Positions 1 through 12,622 of a DNA stretch of 64,000 bases are shown piece after piece; the stretch's first letter is position 1; every line of letters begins with the position of its first letter. Where the stretch lies: the NCBI GenBank assembly GCA_016795365.1, contig JAEUHN010000039.1, forward strand, positions 1-64,000, written 5' to 3'. The position numbers and the translations under genes are program-made. The notes under the pieces are model-generated. The model did not search any database, was not told the origin of the DNA, and worked only from the letters and a program-made list of their open reading frames with translations. Source of the DNA: Verrucomicrobiaceae bacterium (lineage in GTDB: Bacteria; Verrucomicrobiota; Verrucomicrobiia; Verrucomicrobiales; Verrucomicrobiaceae).

Positions 1-2485
<2,485 letters not shown>

Positions 2486-2506
2486 TTCGTAGATTTCAAT
2501 GAACTT

Positions 2507-2580
<74 letters not shown>

Positions 2581-2659
2581 GTCGACTTACATTATAAGTC
2601 ACTTGGACATCAAGGGCCAAGAAGTGCATTGCCAAAAATGAATAATATCTTACTATAAT

Positions 2660-4178
<1,519 letters not shown>

Positions 4179-4243
4179 TTGGCAATGCACATATTGAACT
4201 TCGAAAGAACCTTGCTTGCGGCCACTTCGGCCCGCTGCGTGTG

Positions 4244-4300
4244 TGTATATCAACCATGTCCCCTTGTTCGTCAACTTTGTTTTTCTCTTTTTGTGAAATT
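4244..4300 (-). promoter_or_regulatory. Likely rRNA operon promoter with UP-like A/T tract
   Basis: On the minus strand TTGACG (4274-4269) is followed after 17 nt by GATATA (4251-4246), or after 19 nt by TATACA (4249-4244). Immediately upstream is an A-rich tract (plus-strand TTTGTTTTTCTCTTTTTGTG, 4276-4295) resembling an UP element. This puts the start about 60-70 nt before 16S, and the promoter points into the operon. A GC-rich imperfect hairpin lies in the leader near 4218-4237. The assignment is by pattern only. Confidence 0.5.
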
Positions 4301-4828
4301 CTTTGGCAGGGCGCCCATTCAGGCCTCCCGGAAGAGTTCGGTTGGGTGCAGGTATATGCCGCTCGTGTTCAATACGCTCCCTTCATGGTTTTGAAGCCAG
4401 CCTCTTGTGGTGAATTGCTCTTTTCCCTTCTGGTGTAGGCGCGCACCTCGCTTCTCTGGCTCCCGATTTTTTGCTCTTTTTTCTTCTTTCCATGCATCGT
4501 TTTGTTCGGCGTATACTTGCGCTTCTGAGTCAACCTCACTCATTTGTGTTGAGCAATGCATTTCGGACCCGCCTCCCTCATGGTTCAGCGTCTTCTGCCG
4601 TTGCCAATGCAATCACCTTGCCTCTTGATGTAGCGATACTTCGCGTCGCTCGTTCGAATTGAGCATCTCGGATAACTTGAACTCACTGTCTCTTTACATT
4701 CACATCCGAGCTTGTGTTGTTAGCTGCGTCTGACGTTAGTTCGCGCCGACTGAGACTTCAGTTCTCCGGTGGGCTGATTGCCCCTGCTAAGCCGTTGATG
4801 TTATCATTATCGAGCCCTGAAGTGGCAA
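4301..4828. other. Intergenic region upstream of the rRNA operon
   Basis: About 530 bases with no gene I can support. Several short frames occur on both strands, but none has a domain, a convincing start or a coding signature, and they overlap one another. Base composition is intermediate between the rRNA and the GC-rich genes to the right, with no abrupt step visible by eye. It may hold further rRNA promoters or regulator sites that I cannot pick out. Confidence 0.5.
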
Positions 4829-6123
4829 TCATCTCTTTCTCTGGGCACCCACAACCTCTTCACGTTCTACTCCCTTACCTACAGACTCCATCAGGCCATT
4901 CGCCTGAGTGGCATCGCCCAAAGTCAACAAGCGCAGCGCAGCGCTCGACAAGATCGCTTCGCGCAGGCATCGGTCCGCAATCGCTTTATAGACGGATCCG
5001 CACAAGGTTCGAATGTTGATGACCATCATTCACCAGAACGTCGCCAAGCGATCTCAAACAAGACTGCATTGAGGTGTCGAGATTGACGCGGTTATGCCAA
5101 ATTCACCTTTAAATTCGGTGCGGGCCCGCAGATTCCCCGGCTCGAAAGGCCATAGTCAATAGGTCCCTCCGAGTTGCTGGATCGTCTTCACTCATCGCCT
5201 CATTCATCAAACGCCATTGTTGGATGCGGAGACCGCGCCATCGCCTCGATCACCGATCCTTTCGCCGCGCGCTTCAGTGCACCATCGCTTAACGAGTCGG
5301 GTCACTTCCATCTTCGAGCATGTTGTTGCTGCTAGCATTGACACCATCTCTTCCAAGAGAATCGCACAAGTTTCAGGTTTTGGCTTCGACAATCACTCTT
5401 TCATCTCAGCTCTCGGCAGCGGGGCCATCGGGGCTATCACACCTCGCTTAATCCTCGAAGTCAGCTCACTCGGAAGGGTTGACTGAAAAAACCGAAAAGC
5501 ATCACTGCTGTCGAGCATCGCCCAGCACTCGAGTAACGACGACAGATGCTTCCCCCTGGATGGATCGCCTCTCCACTCGAACAAGGCACAAGCGACAAAT
5601 CCCGGCTCGGTCGCCATGCTTCGCTTCACCAGTTCTTCTGCGAGCCGGGAATCAAACACTCGCGCCAGCCAGGAAGCTGCGGCAGCAGTATCGCGTTCGC
5701 GCCACGCCATCACATGCGCCGCCATAAAAGGTCCTCGCGCCAACTTACTCCGCATCGCCATCGCAGCCCTGGCGGCCAGATTGGGACGAAAGGCTGCCAG
5801 TCGTTTTGATGTTCAATCGCGCAAGACCGCATCAAGGGAAACATCTGTGGGCAACAGGGACGCCAGATCGAGATCGGAGACGGCCAGACGTGTCAAATTG
5901 CTCAGCAGGGCAAACCGACGCTGCTTGGCATCGGCGATACTCTGCATTGCCTGGACCCCAGGATCGCCGGACGACGTGAACTGCGACTCCTCAGCGAAGC
6001 TCTCACGCGCCTTTTCACGATCAAAGCCAAATTTCTTCCCATCAGAGCGATGAAGCCGCCCGGAGTAACTCCAAGCACAAAGCAAAGGAACGCATTTGAA
6101 GCCTCATCGCGCAGGGCATTCAT
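4829..6123 (-). pseudogene. Decayed gene, probably a repeat protein with W-x-x-x-D-x-x-x-A motifs
   Basis: Minus-strand pieces in one frame (6085-5813, 5812-5393, 5392-5207) are separated only by in-frame TGA codons at 5815-5813, 5395-5393 and 5209-5207. Further pieces follow in shifted frames: one near 5220-5115 reads LMNEAMSEDDPATRRDLL, and one at 5029-4829 is again in the first frame. Repeated motifs such as AWRERDTAAAASWL and ECWAMLDSSDAFRFFQ resemble the WA-x-x-DP-x-AA repeats of large uncharacterised Verrucomicrobia proteins. A start is possible at 6123 (MNALRDEASNAF) in another frame, followed by a frameshift. Two or more stops plus frameshifts argue for a dead gene. The family assignment is my inference from motif style, and the limits are approximate. 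Confidence 0.55.
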
Positions 6124-6148
6124 GAGGCAGATGACAACGGCTTGATTG

Positions 6149-6829
6149 TTATCTTGGCAAGCCTTCGCCGCCGACTCCGCTATCAGGGCCGATTCTGATC
6201 TGCGGCCCCAGGAACCTCGGTTGTGTGCGACAGATGTTGGCGTCCATCAAGGCGACTACGCGAGCCAAGGCCTCGCGCACTGCATTCTTGAGGGCCGTCA
6301 GCTGCGTGAGATCAGGGTCCTTGGCATTGAAGCCCACTGCGTCAATACCTCGACTCCGGGCCAGATAGATCGCTCGCTCGTTATGAAAACGCTGGGACAC
6401 AATAATGATCCGTTGCTGGCCGAATATCTCTTTAGCCCTGGCCATCGAGTCCAGAGTGCGAAACCCAGCATAGTCGCAGTAAACTCGATCTGCAGGCACT
6501 CCGGCGGCGACGAGGGCGTCTTTCATCATCGTCGGCTCATCGTAATCGGGGCGGCTGTTGTCGCCGCTAACGATGAGGGCTGGACTGCGCCCCGACTTGA
6601 ACAATTCGACGGCGGCACTGATTCGCTTCGGGAAGAATCGATTCGCATTCCCATTCGGCAGTGTCTTCGAGCATCCGAGCACCACCGCCACGCGCGGCTC
6701 TCCCACGACGTCTTCGACTTTGGTGAACGTCTTTCCGTCGGCACTCGATTCGACCATCAAGTGCGCGGCCAGGATCATCACAACGGATACGACAAGGCCC
6801 CATGCGAGGAGCTTGATCAAGCGTCGCAT
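6149..6829 (-). CDS. SanA/YdcF-like DUF218 membrane protein
   Basis: A 226-residue protein with one N-terminal membrane segment (about residues 5-25) followed by a DUF218 domain. VVLGCSK, PALIVSGDN, YAGFRTLDSM and IIIVSQRFHNERA follow the order seen in E. coli SanA (vancomycin exclusion). The domain therefore probably faces the periplasm. SanA-type proteins affect the envelope barrier, but their reaction is unknown. I chose the ATG at 6829 because GAGG lies 5 nt upstream and the membrane segment follows directly. An ATG at 6847 would add six residues. The gene follows the TPR gene on the same strand by under 30 bp and is probably co-transcribed with it. Confidence 0.8.
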   Translation of the reverse strand: MRRLIKLLAWGLVVSVVMILAAHLMVESSADGKTFTKVEDVVGEPRVAVVLGCSKTLPNGNANRFFPKRISAAVELFKSGRSPALIVSGDNSRPDYDEPTMMKDALVAAGVPADRVYCDYAGFRTLDSMARAKEIFGQQRIIIVSQRFHNERAIYLARSRGIDAVGFNAKDPDLTQLTALKNAVREALARVVALMDANICRTQPRFLGPQIRIGPDSGVGGEGLPR

Positions 6830-6857
6830 GGGGCCTCGCGTAATCATCGCGTTGCGA

Positions 6858-8258
6858 TTACTGGTAACTGGATTCGACGCGCTTGGCGACGTCCTTGAAG
6901 CCGTAGTCGAAGTTGTAGATCTCCTTCAGGCACTCGAGGTATTCGTCGCGCTTGCCGACCTTCTCATAAACCATCGCCAGTTCGTAGAGCAGCTCCTTCT
7001 TGATGTTATCCATCGCAGGCATGTCCTTCGCAGCGTCGGAGAAGGCATTAATGGCAAGATCGTTCATGTTCTTCTTCTCGAAGCACTTGCCTAGCATGAG
7101 CAGCGCCTTGATTCGAAGATTGGGATTCGTGCGGGCCTGCTGAAGCTCAGGGATGGCCTCCCCGAACATGCCACAATTGAAGTAGGCCTGGCCAAGGTCA
7201 AAGCGGTAGGCCTTGTCTGTCGGGTTGCGATCCACACGCTGCTTGGCTTCTTCGACGGCCTTCATGCCACGCTGACGTTTGATCTCAGCCAGTTCGGCGC
7301 GGCGCTCTTCGATGTCGGGAGCGTCGGGGCGGCCTTCGATGTCGGCCTCGATCGCAGCGATCTGGAGGTCGCGGACCTTGTCGGTCAAAAGCTCGATTTT
7401 GCGCTGCATGGCCACATCCCCAGGATTGAGGGTGAGGGCGTAGTTGTAGAAGCCGAGGGCTTGGTCGAAGTCCTCCATCTTCTCCAGCACGTTGGCCATG
7501 TTCTTGACCGTCGTGATGTTGGTCGGATCGGCCTCGTAATCAGCAGAGAGTTCGCCCAGGAGGGACTCCATCTGCTCGCGGGTCATGCCCTGCTTGTTGA
7601 GAAGCTCGAGTTTGTTCTGCTCAGACGCATCTTTAAGCGAACTGCGGAAGTCACCCTGCCACTGGCTCTTGATCGAATTGCGGGCGGCGGCGTCCTTCTC
7701 GCCTTTAATGGCGTTCATGTCGCGCGGATCGTGTTTGACGATGTGGCGATACACCTCGCCAGCCTTCTCAGGGAGATCATTGGCCATGTAGTGCTCGGCC
7801 AGTTGATGGGCGATCTTGGTATTGGTGGGGTGTCCCGCTCGAATCGTTTCCAGGCCAAGAGCCGCCAGGGCTGGCTGGCCGGCCTTCATGCCTAGTTCGT
7901 AGAACTCGAGATTCGCTTTGATGTTGAAGGGGTCTTTCTGAAAGACGTTCTCTTCAAGATCCCAAATGGCTTCGAGCGGGTCCTTCTTGGCGCTCTTGAA
8001 CGATATGCTCATGCCACCGCCGAAAAGGCTCTTCTTGGCCGTCTTGGCCACTTCGCCTTCGGCTAGACGCACCATCAGGCGTGCATCAAGGAACAGCGGA
8101 TGCGTCTTCACAATCGGCAGCGCCAGGTTCACCACATACTCCCAGTTTTTCTGTTCTCGGGCGAGCTGGGCTTTCTTCCACAGGTTAAGGAGCTTTGGAT
8201 CAAGTTCGGCTTCGGTCACGGCGGGTGTGGGATGGGGTTGAGGTTGGGGAGAAAACAA
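6858..8258 (-). CDS. TPR-repeat protein
   Basis: A 466-residue soluble protein with no signal peptide. Tetratricopeptide-like repeats cover much of it, clearest at residues 255-290 (DFDQALGFYNYALTLNPGD) and 365-460 (YRFDLGQAYFNCGMFGEAI, ALLMLGKCFEKKNMNDLAI). A charged linker (about 295-345) rich in E, R and K may be coiled coil. TPR proteins act as protein-binding scaffolds, and the partner here is unknown. The start is TTG at 8258, only 9 nt after the stop of the small membrane protein. A GTG thirteen codons in (before TEAELDPKLL) is an alternative. The next gene downstream is the SanA-like protein. Confidence 0.8.
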   Translation of the reverse strand: MFSPQPQPHPTPAVTEAELDPKLLNLWKKAQLAREQKNWEYVVNLALPIVKTHPLFLDARLMVRLAEGEVAKTAKKSLFGGGMSISFKSAKKDPLEAIWDLEENVFQKDPFNIKANLEFYELGMKAGQPALAALGLETIRAGHPTNTKIAHQLAEHYMANDLPEKAGEVYRHIVKHDPRDMNAIKGEKDAAARNSIKSQWQGDFRSSLKDASEQNKLELLNKQGMTREQMESLLGELSADYEADPTNITTVKNMANVLEKMEDFDQALGFYNYALTLNPGDVAMQRKIELLTDKVRDLQIAAIEADIEGRPDAPDIEERRAELAEIKRQRGMKAVEEAKQRVDRNPTDKAYRFDLGQAYFNCGMFGEAIPELQQARTNPNLRIKALLMLGKCFEKKNMNDLAINAFSDAAKDMPAMDNIKKELLYELAMVYEKVGKRDEYLECLKEIYNFDYGFKDVAKRVESSYQ

Positions 8259-8267
8259 GGAGTTCGG

Positions 8268-8429
8268 TCACTTTCCAGCGCCTGTGGCCAGCGAAAACAG
8301 CACGCGCAATTCCTCGCGCGCCCCGCTGGTGAAGGCCTGCCATGAGAGCCCGTGCTGGAAAATGACCATCCAGCAGAACGTGGCTGCTAAGAAGGCTAGA
8401 ATCCAAAAAACGATCGGGAGCGCTCGCAT
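8268..8429 (-). CDS. Small membrane protein, 53 residues
   Basis: ATG at 8429-8427 and TGA at 8270-8268 give a 53-residue protein. Residues 5-25 form one hydrophobic segment (PIVFWILAFLAATFCWMVIF); the tail is short and mildly charged (SGAREELRVLFSLATG). It fills most of the gap between the sirtuin gene (8532) and the TPR gene (8258) on the same strand, and its stop lies 9 nt before the TPR start, suggesting translational coupling. No family is recognised. Support comes from the position, the clean membrane segment and the spacing; a chance frame remains possible. Confidence 0.55.
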   Translation of the reverse strand: MRALPIVFWILAFLAATFCWMVIFQHGLSWQAFTSGAREELRVLFSLATGAGK

Positions 8430-8531
8430 GGCGGGAAAAGGGGCGGCATTCTAACGACAAGACGCGCAGCGAGTCCAGCGCGGAGTTGCGAGTTTACGTT
8501 GCTGTCATGGAATCCGCCGCAGACGGGCAAA

Positions 8532-9242
8532 TCACACGCGCAGGAGTTGGTCCACCAAGGCTGGGGCAATCACTCCCGCCGGGCCGATGCGATGCTCGTC
8601 AAAGACGCTCGAAACATCGCTCGGTTCCAGATTGCACTCGATGGTGCGGGCTCCGCATCGCGCCGCCTCGATGACAAAACCTGCCGCAGGATAAACTTTG
8701 CCACTCGTGCCGATGGCGATGAATACCTGTGCTGCGGCCAGCTCATCGTAGATGGCGTCCATGTGGTAGGGCATCTCACCGAACCAGACGATATCGGGCC
8801 GCAATCGGCCTGCGGTCTGGCATGAGGCACAGGCGAGGTTCGGTGTGATGTCTTCAGTCCAGTGATGAACAGCGTGGCAGCGAGTGCATCGAATCTTCAG
8901 CAACTCTCCGTGCACGTGAATCACCTGGGGACTCCCGCTCCGCTCGTGGAGATCGTCCACGTTCTGGGTGACCAAGGTAACGCGCCCGCGCTGATACTCG
9001 CGCTGGAGCCGGGCAATGGCACGATGCGCGGCATTCGGCTCCACAGTGCGCAGGGCTGCCCGTCGGAGGTTATAAAACTTCTGCACTAGCGCTGGGTCGC
9101 GAGCGAAGCCCTCGGGCGAGGCCACATCCTCGATCAGGTGCCCTTCCCACAATCCGCCAGCGCCGCGAAAGGTGGCCACGCCGGACTCGGCCGACACACC
9201 GGCTCCAGTGAGGATGACGATGTTGGAACGTGTCGAGTTCAT
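8532..9242 (-). CDS. cobB: NAD-dependent protein deacylase, sirtuin (CobB type)
   Basis: A 236-residue Sir2 protein. GAGVSAESGVATFRG (about 13-27) and TQNVDD (92-97) form the NAD pocket, H111 in HVHGEL is the general base, and C119, C122, C138 and C141 bind zinc. Y57 and R60 in FYNLRR match the class III pair that selects succinyl or malonyl lysine, so desuccinylation is likely beside deacetylation. The protein removes acyl groups from lysines in the cytoplasm using NAD+, releasing nicotinamide and O-acyl-ADP-ribose. Its ATG overlaps the stop of the O-antigen ligase gene by 4 nt (ATGA), so the two are translationally coupled. Confidence 0.93.
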   Translation of the reverse strand: MNSTRSNIVILTGAGVSAESGVATFRGAGGLWEGHLIEDVASPEGFARDPALVQKFYNLRRAALRTVEPNAAHRAIARLQREYQRGRVTLVTQNVDDLHERSGSPQVIHVHGELLKIRCTRCHAVHHWTEDITPNLACASCQTAGRLRPDIVWFGEMPYHMDAIYDELAAAQVFIAIGTSGKVYPAAGFVIEAARCGARTIECNLEPSDVSSVFDEHRIGPAGVIAPALVDQLLRV

Positions 9243-11149
9243 GGTGCCGGAACCTTTGCTTTGGCCACGGTCTGGCGCACCGCGTCAGCGAGGAGCTGCT
9301 GATAGCCATCCACCCAGTTGAGTTCGCCGTCTTTGTTCCGGGCCCTTGATTCACCTGCCCAAAGGTAGGCCTGCTCCGCCTCGCGGAAGTGCTGCCAGCG
9401 ATGGTAGTGAATCGCCAGTGAAAGCCGGGCCTCTTCATGCCAGGGCGCGACCTTCACGGCCTGAAGCGCCGCTTTAAGCGCCTCGTTCTCCTGGCCGAGC
9501 CGATCCAGCACATCGACCAGCGCCGTCGAATAAAGGTAGTGCTGGGGATTGATTCGTGCCGCCTCTCGCACGTCAGCAGCCGCCTTTTCGAGCAATCGTT
9601 TTTGCAGTCCCGCCGGCAGTTCGGGTTTCCACTGATCCATGCGCGCAAGCGCCCGCTGATACCAGTGCTCCGCACTCGTAGGATCACGAGCGATCGCCTT
9701 GTCGATAAACTCCAGCCGCGCCTGCATGTCCTCGTCCGCGCGTGCCAGTTGCGCTTTGGCTGCCCACCAGTCTGACGGTCCAAACCACAGCGCGCCGCCG
9801 ACCATGGCGACGGACACCATCACCAGCAGCACCTTCACCAGCGGCCTCGCCCCCGGAACCCGCACCGCGCTCACGCTCTCCAGATCGAAACCCGGATTTG
9901 CCAGCAATCCCATGACAAGCGAACCCGCAACGACGACGGCAGCCACGTGGAAATGGAACTCGAACACCGCATGCCCCAGTGTCGCCGCCAGCGCCCCGAG
10001 ACTACCCACGGCAAAGCCCAAGGTGTTGCTCATCAGCGAGGCCGTGTGGAGGAACTTGTGCTCTGCAAACCAACGCACAAAGCGCAGACCATGCGCCGCG
10101 TGGATCAGCACCACCGCCACCAGCAGCGCCAGTCCCGCCCAGCCATAGTCCGCCAGCATTTGCAGATACTCGTTGTGGGCAAACAGAGGGTCCGCGTAGT
10201 AGCCCCGCATCGAGGCATCTCGCAGCGTGACGCAGTAGTCGTAAAACATGCGCGACCCCGCACCCGTCACGGGCTGCATCGCATGCTGAGCCAGCGCGGA
10301 TGGCCACACTTGCAGCCTCACATCACTGGCCAACGGGTTCGCCGCAGCACGACGTTTTTGCACCTCGCCATTGACGATCCATAGCACCGCACCCGCGAGC
10401 AGAACCACCACCACCACGCCGCTCAGCAAGCGACCAAAGATGTGCCGCTGCGTTTTCCATACCACCGCCAAACTCACCGCACCGAACGCCGCTCCTCCCG
10501 CCACCATGCCCACGAGTGCCCCACGACTCGCTGTCAGCGCCATGCCAATGCTCGCCGACAATGCCAGGAACCCCAGCAGCAGCTTGGCCGATGCTCCCCC
10601 GCGCCCGAAACACATCAGCCCGAGACTCAGAAACACCACGAAGGACAGGAAGGCCGCGAGGTGATTCGAATTGATGAAGAACCCTCCGATGCGCTGCCCG
10701 CCCTCACCAAAGGTGCGCACGAATCCTGGCACCAGGTGAAAGGACCAGTGATTGGAGAAGTGAAAGAAACCCACTACCAGATTCCCCATCGTCAACAGCA
10801 CCAGCACCGCCATGATCGCAATGCGCCACCGTGGATGGCTCGCCACCGTGCATGTCAGCGCGTAGGTCACGAAACCGCCCAGGACCAAAAACAAGTCCTC
10901 CCGCGCATACGCAGCCACCGGAGACATCGCCGCCCGCACCACGAGATACAGCGTTAGCAACATTACCGACACCAGGCACACATCGCTCGGCGCAAAGTGA
11001 ATCCGCATCTTCCATCTCGCTCCCGCCACCAGCCCCGCCAGCCCCAGCAGCAAGCATCCTGGCCAGAAAAACAAGAGCCGGGTCTCCGTGCCCAGGACGC
11101 CCGTGACCAACAGGCCGAGGAGAAAGAGGATGAAGGCGAGGAGGCGCAT
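9239..11149 (-). CDS. O-antigen ligase/polymerase-like membrane protein with TPR tail
   Basis: A 636-residue protein with about ten to twelve membrane segments in residues 1-440. The central region is of the Wzy_C/O-antigen ligase type, with the conserved RIGGFFINSNHLAAFLS near 152-168, ALTASRGALVG, and a periplasmic loop with LFAHNEYLQMLADYGW. After the last membrane segment (about 440-460) come TPR-like helices (DPTSAEHWYQRALARM, LSLAIHYHRWQHFREAEQAY). Members join or polymerise lipid-linked glycans at the inner membrane. Whether this one is a ligase, a polymerase or a bacterial pilin glycosyltransferase cannot be told from sequence. The sirtuin gene follows with a 4-nt overlap. Confidence 0.85.
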   Translation of the reverse strand: MRLLAFILFLLGLLVTGVLGTETRLLFFWPGCLLLGLAGLVAGARWKMRIHFAPSDVCLVSVMLLTLYLVVRAAMSPVAAYAREDLFLVLGGFVTYALTCTVASHPRWRIAIMAVLVLLTMGNLVVGFFHFSNHWSFHLVPGFVRTFGEGGQRIGGFFINSNHLAAFLSFVVFLSLGLMCFGRGGASAKLLLGFLALSASIGMALTASRGALVGMVAGGAAFGAVSLAVVWKTQRHIFGRLLSGVVVVVLLAGAVLWIVNGEVQKRRAAANPLASDVRLQVWPSALAQHAMQPVTGAGSRMFYDYCVTLRDASMRGYYADPLFAHNEYLQMLADYGWAGLALLVAVVLIHAAHGLRFVRWFAEHKFLHTASLMSNTLGFAVGSLGALAATLGHAVFEFHFHVAAVVVAGSLVMGLLANPGFDLESVSAVRVPGARPLVKVLLVMVSVAMVGGALWFGPSDWWAAKAQLARADEDMQARLEFIDKAIARDPTSAEHWYQRALARMDQWKPELPAGLQKRLLEKAAADVREAARINPQHYLYSTALVDVLDRLGQENEALKAALQAVKVAPWHEEARLSLAIHYHRWQHFREAEQAYLWAGESRARNKDGELNWVDGYQQLLADAVRQTVAKAKVPAP

Positions 11150-11157
11150 GGGGGAAG

Positions 11158-11254
11158 TAATGACGAATGAGGAAGGACTAATGACGAATTCTGCAACGCT
11201 CGTCCAGCTTTCGACATTGAGGTCTGGGACATTCCTTCGTCATTCGATGTCGTC
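11158..11254. repeat. Intergenic repeat built on an AATGACGAATG-type unit
   Basis: TAATGACGAAT occurs at 11158-11168 and again at 11179-11189, and an inverted relative (ATTCCTTCGTCATTCG) lies at 11231-11246. The block fills the space just upstream of the O-antigen ligase-like gene. Short units like this recur between genes in some Verrucomicrobia genomes as I recall them; copy number in this genome cannot be seen here. It has no coding potential that I can support. Confidence 0.5.
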
Positions 11255-11271
11255 GATTGAGCGGCTGAGGC

Positions 11272-11341
11272 ATTCTCACACAAAGGCACGAAGGCACAAA
11301 GGGTTCGGTTGCTTCGTGTCTTCGTGCCTTTGTGTGAGAAT
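11272..11341. repeat. Long palindromic intergenic repeat (source of the spurious HTKARRH peptide)
   Basis: The left arm at 11272-11297 (ATTCTCACACAAAGGCACGA and onward) is matched by its reverse complement in the right arm, 11316-11341, with one mismatch. The loop is short. The hairpin would have about 25 paired bases. Translated in several frames it gives the SHTKARRHK/HTKARRHE peptide often seen in spurious predictions. It lies between the glycosyltransferase (ending 11353) and the O-antigen ligase-like gene, both on the minus strand. It could end transcription or be a non-autonomous mobile repeat. Confidence 0.75.
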
Positions 11342-11352
11342 AGAAACTGAAC

Positions 11353-12540
11353 TCAACGGCGTGGATTTGCTCGTGCATAACACGCCAGCAATTGCTCCAC
11401 CGACTTTTCCCAGCAAAGCTCAGTCGTCAGCCTCTCGTAGCCGATGCGGCCCAGGCGCTCGCGTTCAGCGGGATCGTCGAGCAGTTCGAGAATGGCGTCG
11501 CCAAGCTGCCCGGCGGAGTTCTCCATCACATACTTCGCTGCCTCGCCTGCGCTGAAGCGCCCCTCGCGCGTGCCGAACATGACCTGCGCCTTGCCGAAGG
11601 CCATGTATTCCAGGGTCTTGTTCATCGTGCAGTGGTCGTTGTAATCGTTGATCGGATCGCACGCCACGCCCAGGTCCATCGTCTTCAAACCGGTAAACAG
11701 GAACTCATTCGAGACGCGCCCGGGCATATCGACGAAGTCCGCGAGCCCCAGCGCGTCGCGCAGCTTGATGAGCTCTGCGTGCTCCGGTCCGCTGCCCATG
11801 AGCAAGAACTGCACGTCCGTGCGCTTCCGCGTGTGAACGATGTGTCGCGCGGCCTCGATGAGGTAGTTCACGCCGTCCGCGTTCCCCATCACGCCGATGT
11901 AGCCGACGAGATGCGTGCGACCCTTTTTCAATGCTGGGTCCTCGGGCAGCGAGGTGTTGAGTTTGTTCGGCGCGGTGCGCACGATGAAGACCTCGTCGTC
12001 CGCCTTGCGCCCGCGCTGCTTCACGGCAGCGAGCACACTTTGATTCGTCGCCATCACCGCATCGGCGATGGCAAGGGTGCAGCGCTCGGCGATGCGCACC
12101 GCCCAGTAGAGCAGGCCACGCCGACCGAACTTCGCCTCGAACATCTCGGGCCACAGGTCATGCACATCGAAGATCACCTTCACGCCCGCGAGCAGTTTGA
12201 ACGGCAGCGCCACGAGGAAGAGCAGGTCCGGCGGATTGCACAGGTGCACCACGTCGAAGCCTTTGGTCCGCCACGCTTTCAAAGCGCAGGCAAACTCGCC
12301 CCACAGCGCGCTCGCATACTCGCCGAGGAATCCTTTGATCCCATTCGCCTCATCCGTGATCCAGTGGCGGTAAATCGTGATGCCATCCAGCACCTCAAAC
12401 GGCGTCGTGTAGCCACGCATCTGCGGGCAGATCACCGTCACGTCGTGCCCTGCATCGCGAAGCGCACACGCCTCCTGCCAGACTCGTCGATCAAGCGGGA
12501 CGGGGAGATTTTCGACAATGATAAGGACGCGGAGGGGCAT
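11353..12540 (-). CDS. Glycosyltransferase family 4
   Basis: A 395-residue GT-B enzyme. The N-terminal half has PLRVLIIVENLPVPLDRRVW with the FDVVHLCNPPDLL stretch near 100. The C-terminal GT4 domain has VGYIGVMGNADGVNYLIEAA, LLMGSGPEHAELI and TLEYMAFGKAQV, the last being the usual E-x7-E-like nucleotide-sugar site region. It probably adds a sugar to a surface glycan at the cytoplasmic face of the membrane, which fits the ligase-like gene downstream. I chose the ATG at 12540. A longer frame from 12624 adds 28 residues that run over the start of the divergent gene at 12623 and lack family similarity. Donor and acceptor are unknown. Confidence 0.87.
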   Translation of the reverse strand: MPLRVLIIVENLPVPLDRRVWQEACALRDAGHDVTVICPQMRGYTTPFEVLDGITIYRHWITDEANGIKGFLGEYASALWGEFACALKAWRTKGFDVVHLCNPPDLLFLVALPFKLLAGVKVIFDVHDLWPEMFEAKFGRRGLLYWAVRIAERCTLAIADAVMATNQSVLAAVKQRGRKADDEVFIVRTAPNKLNTSLPEDPALKKGRTHLVGYIGVMGNADGVNYLIEAARHIVHTRKRTDVQFLLMGSGPEHAELIKLRDALGLADFVDMPGRVSNEFLFTGLKTMDLGVACDPINDYNDHCTMNKTLEYMAFGKAQVMFGTREGRFSAGEAAKYVMENSAGQLGDAILELLDDPAERERLGRIGYERLTTELCWEKSVEQLLACYARANPRR

Positions 12541-12622
12541 GAGCAAAAGCCTGCAACAACAGCAGAGGAACCTCGGTTTGCCAGATGACATCCGCAGCGT
12601 CAATGCTTGAATCACCGCGGCC

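Noticed and set aside
4218..4240. GC-rich hairpin in the rRNA leader as a terminator
   Set aside because: It has no T-run on either strand and lies between the promoter and 16S, where it more likely helps leader processing.
5207..5815. TGA read as a sense codon (recoding or selenocysteine)
   Set aside because: Genes such as those at 12623 and 38619 end at TGA, no SECIS-like hairpin is evident, and the same region also has frameshifts. Decay explains it better.
8200..8460. 86-codon minus-strand frame (MSLECRPFSRHASAP)
   Set aside because: It is a frame-shifted shadow of the 53-residue membrane protein and the TPR start, and is rich in R/S/H with no structure.
11178..11378. Small protein with the HTKARRHEATE peptide
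   Set aside because: It is a translation of the palindromic repeat; the same peptide type arises from either arm.
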